Shown here: piece by piece, positions 60,291-64,000 of the stretch
Layout: each line of letters opens with the position of its first letter
How positions within the stretch are numbered: position 1 is the first letter of the stretch
NCBI RefSeq assembly: GCF_022347685.1
Contig: NZ_JAKRGF010000001.1
Location: 124,001-188,000 of the forward strand
Source: Thalassobius sp. Cn5-15
GTDB lineage: Bacteria > Pseudomonadota > Alphaproteobacteria > Rhodobacterales > Rhodobacteraceae
Reading direction: 5' to 3'
DNA length: 64,000 nucleotides
Made by a program: the position numbers and the translations under genes
The notes under the pieces: model-generated
The model's input: the letters and a program-made list of their open reading frames with translations, nothing else
The model's database searches: none
What the model was told of the DNA's origin: nothing

Positions 60291-61256
60291 ATGAAACGCC
60301 TACTGACTGCCCTGACTGTTACCCTCGGCCTGACGCTGCCTGCGGCCGCAGACCCCAGTTTCTGGCGCTATGAATGGCCGAGGACCAATTTCGATAACAC
60401 CACTGTGGAGAACTGGGCGCAGATCCTGTCGGGTGGTCCGTCCAAAGATGGCATTCCGGCGATTGATGATCCGCAGTTCATGGCGCAGGGCGAAGACACC
60501 ACGCTGGCACCAAGGGAAAGCGTGATTACTGTTGCGCTGGACGGGCAGCCTGCGCGCGCCTATCCGCTGCGCTATCTGATGTGGCATGAGATCGTGAATG
60601 ACCGCATCGGTGACACGCCCGTCGCGGTGACTTACTGCCCCTTGTGCAATTCGGCCATCGTGTTCGATCGCCGCGTGGCTGAGGGCGAGCTGACATTTGG
60701 TGTCTCGGGTAAACTGCGCCATTCGGATATGGTGATGTATGACCGCGAAACGGAAAGCTGGTGGCAACAGGCGCTTGGCACCGCCATCGTTGGCGACCTG
60801 ACGGGGCGGGAGCTGACACAACTGCCGGTCTGGATGGAAAGCTGGTCCGCCTTCCGCACCGCGCATCCTGATGGTCTGGTGATGGCAGAACCTGATTTCC
60901 CCCGCGCCTATGGGCAAAACCCGTATCGCAGCTACGACAGCTCTCATCGCCCATTCCTCTATAGCGGTGAAAACCCACCTCACGGCATCGCGCCCCTGAT
61001 GCGGGTGGTGCGGGTTGGCGACGCGGCATGGACCTTTGACCGGCTGCGTGATGAGGGGGCGGTGACGGAAAATGGCGTCACGATCAGCTGGGAGGATGAA
61101 CAGGCTTCCGCCCTCGACACCGCCGCCATTGGACAGGGCCGCGCGGTTGGCGCGATCCGCGTGCGCGACGGGCAGGGCAGGGATGTGGCCCATGATGTGA
61201 TGTTCGCCTTTGCCTTTCATGCGTTTTGGCCAGATGGCAGATGGATGGTGAACTGA
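60291..61256 (+). CDS. DUF3179 domain-containing exported protein
   Basis: A 321-residue protein with a signal peptide (about residues 1-20, LLTALTVTLGLTLPAAA). DUF3179 motifs are visible: YPLRYLMWHEIVND, TYCPLCNSAIVFDR (a CxxC pair) and GKLRHSDMVMYDRETESWWQQ. No catalytic function is established for the family. GAGGA lies about 9 nt before the ATG. It is transcribed alone. Confidence 0.92.
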   Translation: MKRLLTALTVTLGLTLPAAADPSFWRYEWPRTNFDNTTVENWAQILSGGPSKDGIPAIDDPQFMAQGEDTTLAPRESVITVALDGQPARAYPLRYLMWHEIVNDRIGDTPVAVTYCPLCNSAIVFDRRVAEGELTFGVSGKLRHSDMVMYDRETESWWQQALGTAIVGDLTGRELTQLPVWMESWSAFRTAHPDGLVMAEPDFPRAYGQNPYRSYDSSHRPFLYSGENPPHGIAPLMRVVRVGDAAWTFDRLRDEGAVTENGVTISWEDEQASALDTAAIGQGRAVGAIRVRDGQGRDVAHDVMFAFAFHAFWPDGRWMVN

Positions 61257-61279
61257 GTGTTTGAAGACTATTGAAAAGC

Positions 61280-61370
61280 GGCTTCTGTGTATCTCAAATA
61301 TCCCGGGGGATGAATTTGCGCAGCAAAGAAGGGGGCTGCGCCCCTTTACCCGTTATCCCCGTCCACGACA
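61280..61370. repeat. GC-rich palindromic intergenic element
   Basis: ATCCCGGGGGAT (about 61300) is a near-perfect palindrome, followed by a hairpin AAGGGG-GCTGCG-CCCCTT (about 61331-61347). The string resembles an intergenic element that I recall as common in Rhodobacteraceae. It lies in the gap before cysS, and no gene is supported there. Confidence 0.4.
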
Positions 61371-61550
61371 TTTCCATTGCGCGCCGCCGCCCGCGCCGCT
61401 ATCACACCCATATGAACACAATGACCTGCACCATTATCTGCGGCATTATTACCTGCTGAGGTTGCTCAGGCGGGTTGTTCTTTATCTTCCAAACATCGGT
61501 TGATCTTGCTAAGCCCGCTGACAGCGAAGATGGGTGCCTGTGAGGACGCT

Positions 61551-62942
61551 ATGACTGAGATTAAACTGCACAATTCCAAGACCCGGTCGAAAGAGGTCTT
61601 TACCCCGATCGACCCCGAAAACGTGCGGATGTATGTCTGTGGCCCCACGGTCTATGACCGCGCCCATCTGGGCAATGCGCGGCCCGTCATCGTCTTTGAC
61701 ACGCTCTACCGTCTGCTGCGTCACGTCTATGGTGCGGAACACGTGACTTATGCGCGTAACTTTACCGATGTGGATGACAAGATCAACGCAACCGCGCTGG
61801 CCCGCAAAGAGGCAGGCGCGGCAGGCACGCTGGAAGAGCTGGTCACCGAACGGTCCAATGAGACGATTGATTGGTATCTGAAAGACATGGGCGCGCTTGG
61901 CGCGATTGAGCCCAACCACATGCCGCGGGCCACAGAATATATCGCGCAGATGATCGCGATGATCGAGGATCTGATCGCCAAGGGGCATGCCTATGCCGCC
62001 GAAGGTCACGTGCTGTTTTCGGTCGAAAGCTATAGCGCGTATGGCGCCCTGTCGGGCCGGTCCGTTGATGACATGATCGCCGGCGCGCGGGTTGAGGTGG
62101 CGCCTTACAAGAAGAACGCGATGGATTTTGTGTTGTGGAAACCCTCCACCGATGATCTGCCCGGTTGGGACAGCCCGTGGGGCCGGGGGCGCCCGGGCTG
62201 GCACATTGAATGTTCGGCCATGTCCTATGAGCTGCTGGGTGCGTCCTTCGACATTCACGGCGGCGGCAACGACCTGCAGTTCCCGCACCATGAAAATGAG
62301 ATCGCGCAAAGCTGCTGTGCCCACCCGCATGGCGATTTTGCCCGGTTCTGGATGCACAATGAGATGCTGCAGGTTGAGGGCAAGAAGATGTCCAAATCGC
62401 TGGGCAACTTCTTCACCGTGCGCGATCTCTTGGATCAGGGCGTGGCCGGTGAGGTGATCCGCTTTGTCTTTCTGTCGACGCACTACGGTAAGCCGATGGA
62501 CTGGACCGAGAAGAAGCGCGCCGAGGCGGAGGCAACGCTGTTGAAATGGCGCCGCTTGGTCGAGGGTGTCCCGGCATCCGCACCGTCTGAAGAGGTGGTT
62601 GCTGCGCTGGCAGATGATCTGAACACCGCTGGGGCCATTACCGAACTGCACCGGATTGCGGGCGCAGGCGATGCGGGGATGTTGAAAGCATCGGCTGCGT
62701 TGTTGGGGCTGCTCTCGGATGAGATGGGCGATTGGGTCAGCAGCGGTGACGTGGATTTGAGTGGTTTGGCTGATAAGCTGGCAGGTCTACGCGCGACCGC
62801 AATGGAAACCAAAGACTTCGCCCCTGTGGATGCGCTGAAATCGGCGTTGATGGCGGCCGGTGTCGAAGTGCGGATGAGTAAGGCTGGGGTGGAACTGCTG
62901 CCCGGTGCCGGATTTGACGCAGCGAAGCTGGAAGGGCTTTAA
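61551..62942 (+). CDS. cysS: Cysteinyl-tRNA synthetase
   Basis: A 463-residue class I synthetase that charges tRNA(Cys). A zinc cysteine is Cys30 (YVCGPTVYD), the HIGH-like signature is HLGN (39-42), other zinc-site residues lie in HIECSAMS and [11 protein letters not shown], and the KMSKS loop is intact ([10 protein letters not shown], about residue 280). The anticodon-binding helical domain follows. I start at ATG 61551 ([10 protein letters not shown]). Confidence 0.96.
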   Translation: MTEIKLHNSKTRSKEVFTPIDPENVRMYVCGPTVYDRAHLGNARPVIVFDTLYRLLRHVYGAEHVTYARNFTDVDDKINATALARKEAGAAGTLEELVTERSNETIDWYLKDMGALGAIEPNHMPRATEYIAQMIAMIEDLIAKGHAYAAEGHVLFSVESYSAYGALSGRSVDDMIAGARVEVAPYKKNAMDFVLWKPSTDDLPGWDSPWGRGRPGWHIECSAMSYELLGASFDIHGGGNDLQFPHHENEIAQSCCAHPHGDFARFWMHNEMLQVEGKKMSKSLGNFFTVRDLLDQGVAGEVIRFVFLSTHYGKPMDWTEKKRAEAEATLLKWRRLVEGVPASAPSEEVVAALADDLNTAGAITELHRIAGAGDAGMLKASAALLGLLSDEMGDWVSSGDVDLSGLADKLAGLRATAMETKDFAPVDALKSALMAAGVEVRMSKAGVELLPGAGFDAAKLEGL

Positions 62943-62972
62943 ACCGAACGCTGATTGCAAGAACCCGCCCGG

Positions 62973-63052
62973 GCTTGTCCGGGCAGCGCCCGACCCGCCC
63001 CCATGGGCGGGCGCTTCACGCCCACCCCGGGCCGGGCGCTGCCCGAACAAGC
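62973..63052. repeat. Inverted-repeat intergenic element, family B copy 3
   Basis: GCTTGTCCGGGCAGCGCCCG (62973-62992) and CGGGCGCTGCCCGAACAAGC (63033-63052) are reverse complements at 19 of 20 positions. An inner hairpin CCCGCCC/GGGCGGG (62994-63000 and 63005-63011) fills the middle. It lies between cysS and cimA and may also act as a terminator. Confidence 0.65.
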
Positions 63053-63067
63053 TAAAGAGCCAGACAC

Positions 63068-64000
63068 ATGAGCAAAGAACGCCTTTACATCTACGACACC
63101 ACATTGCGCGATGGACAGCAGACGCAGGGGGTGCAGTTTTCCACCGCGGAAAAGCACCAGATCGCGCAGGCGCTGGATGAATTGGGGGTGGACTACATCG
63201 AAGGTGGTTGGCCCGGTGCAAACCCCACTGACAGCGAGTTTTTTGAAGACAAGCCGAAGCTGAAGGCGCACTTTACTGCCTTTGGCATGACCAAACGCGC
63301 CGGCCGGTCTGCTGAAAACGATGAGGTTCTGGCGGGTGTGATGAACGCGGGCACATCCTCAGTCTGTTTGGTGGGCAAGAGCCATGACTTCCACGTGGAA
63401 ACCGCGCTGGGGATCACGCTGGCGGAGAACACCGAAAACATCGCGCGTTCGATCGAACATATCGTGAAGGCAGAGCGTGAGGCGCTGTTTGACGCCGAGC
63501 ACTTCTTTGACGGTTACAAGGCCAATCCTGAATACGCACTGGAGGCGATCCATGCCGCCTATACCGCGGGCGCGCGTTGGGTGGTGCTGTGTGACACCAA
63601 TGGCGGTACATTGCCACAAGAGGTAGGCGATATCGTCCGTGCAGTTATTGCATCGGGCATTCCCGGCGATCACGTGGCAATCCACACCCATAATGACACC
63701 GAAAATGCCGTTGCGGGATCCTTGGCCGCCGTCGATGCGGGGGCACGGCAGATCCAAGGCACGCTGAACGGCTTGGGAGAGCGTTGCGGAAATGCCAATC
63801 TGACCACGCTGATCGCCACGCTGTTGCTGAAGGAACCTTATGCCAGTCAGTTTGACATCGGCATCACCCGTGAGGCGTTGACCGGTCTGGTGAAGGCGTC
63901 GCGCCTGTTGGATGATATCCTTAATCGCGTGCCGCATCGGCAGGCGGCCTATGTGGGCGCTTCGGCTTTTGCGCATAAATCGGGGCTGCATGCCAGTGCG
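63068..64000 (+). CDS. cimA: (R)-citramalate synthase, 5' part (runs off the window)
   Basis: The first 311 codons of an alpha-isopropylmalate synthase-family enzyme. The N-terminus YDTTLRDGQQTQGVQFS is typical of CimA, and the catalytic barrel continues with CDTNGGTLPQEVG, HTHNDTENAVAGSLAAVDAGA and QGTLNGLGERCGN. CimA condenses pyruvate and acetyl-CoA to citramalate, the threonine-independent route to 2-ketobutyrate for isoleucine. The frame is open to the last base. It could feed the acetolactate synthase encoded at 33-35 kb. Confidence 0.93.
   Translation, partial: MSKERLYIYDTTLRDGQQTQGVQFSTAEKHQIAQALDELGVDYIEGGWPGANPTDSEFFEDKPKLKAHFTAFGMTKRAGRSAENDEVLAGVMNAGTSSVCLVGKSHDFHVETALGITLAENTENIARSIEHIVKAEREALFDAEHFFDGYKANPEYALEAIHAAYTAGARWVVLCDTNGGTLPQEVGDIVRAVIASGIPGDHVAIHTHNDTENAVAGSLAAVDAGARQIQGTLNGLGERCGNANLTTLIATLLLKEPYASQFDIGITREALTGLVKASRLLDDILNRVPHRQAAYVGASAFAHKSGLHASA

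Noticed and set aside
61261-61503. Possible 80-codon gene before cysS
   Set aside because: It runs through the palindromic element and has a Pro/His/Tyr-rich composition unlike a real protein.
1-64000. tRNA, rRNA, CRISPR and insertion sequences
   Set aside because: Scanning the intergenic regions by eye I found no TpsiC-like tRNA 3' halves, no regularly spaced direct repeats and no transposase-like frames; a covariance-model search would be needed to exclude small RNAs.

Overview
This window is a stretch of bacterial chromosome from an alphaproteobacterium of the Rhodobacteraceae, most likely the Roseobacter group. The evidence is the high-GC coding bias, a complete RcGTA-type gene transfer agent (GTA) cluster next to cysE, a pyruvate dehydrogenase E1-beta subunit that carries its own lipoyl domain, an Entner-Doudoroff edd-eda pair, a DUF2312/GapR gene and several short families typical of this group. 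I see no rRNA, tRNA, CRISPR array, integrase, transposase or plasmid replication gene. The species cannot be named from this window.

Layout. 0.1-7 kb: a DUF2189 membrane protein, edd-eda (minus strand) behind a LacI-type operator, a lipoprotein, an RlmI-like rRNA methyltransferase whose start codon lies in the loop of a perfect 11-bp hairpin, a PIN-domain protein and an M48 protease. 7-9.4 kb: a sulfide/persulfide operon (ETHE1/Blh-like dioxygenase, two YeeE/YedE half-transporters, DUF442 phosphatase-fold protein). 9.4-11 kb: a DksA/TraR-type regulator behind a perfect FNR box, two small unknown genes and a GapR-like protein. 11-29 kb: mostly housekeeping and accessory single genes (haloalkane dehalogenase, exonuclease, degenerate sulfotransferase-like protein, Fbp-type permease, FMN-dependent glutamate synthase-like protein, RluA-family pseudouridine synthase, MarC, ABC-F ATPase, Bcr/CflA exporter, ndk, SDR plus YcaQ, bpt, RDD, DUF2852, ybaK plus quinone reductase). 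29-35 kb: glnE and a small partner, then ilvBN on the minus strand behind a transcription attenuator with a 15-residue leader peptide. 35.4-49.4 kb: the GTA cluster g1-g15. 49.6-64 kb: cysE, pdhABC, ftsB, an acetyltransferase, an AT-rich orphan membrane protein, class I fba, pgk, two tandem cyclophilins, a DUF3179 protein, cysS and the 5' part of cimA.

How the parts fit. Several genes belong to central carbon metabolism (edd, eda, pgk, fba, pdhABC) and to branched-chain amino acid synthesis (ilvB, ilvN, cimA). The ilv genes have a complete attenuation circuit visible in the DNA: promoter, leader peptide with consecutive Leu-Val-Val-Ile-Val codons, antiterminator and terminator. The GTA genes encode terminase, portal, protease, HK97 capsid, head-tail connectors, tail tube, chaperones, a short tape measure, and baseplate proteins including a NlpC/P60 hydrolase and a 1291-residue tip protein. 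They make a small tailed particle that packages host DNA. No lysis, replication or integration genes are present, so this is a domesticated element and not a prophage.

The items most worth a second look are the intact GTA with overlapping g1/g2 reading frames, the ilv attenuator, the class II FNR promoter at the dksA-like gene, the LacI/CceR-like operator at edd, the start-codon hairpin of the RlmI-like gene, two families of inverted-repeat intergenic elements, and the AT-rich orphan gene at 55.9 kb.
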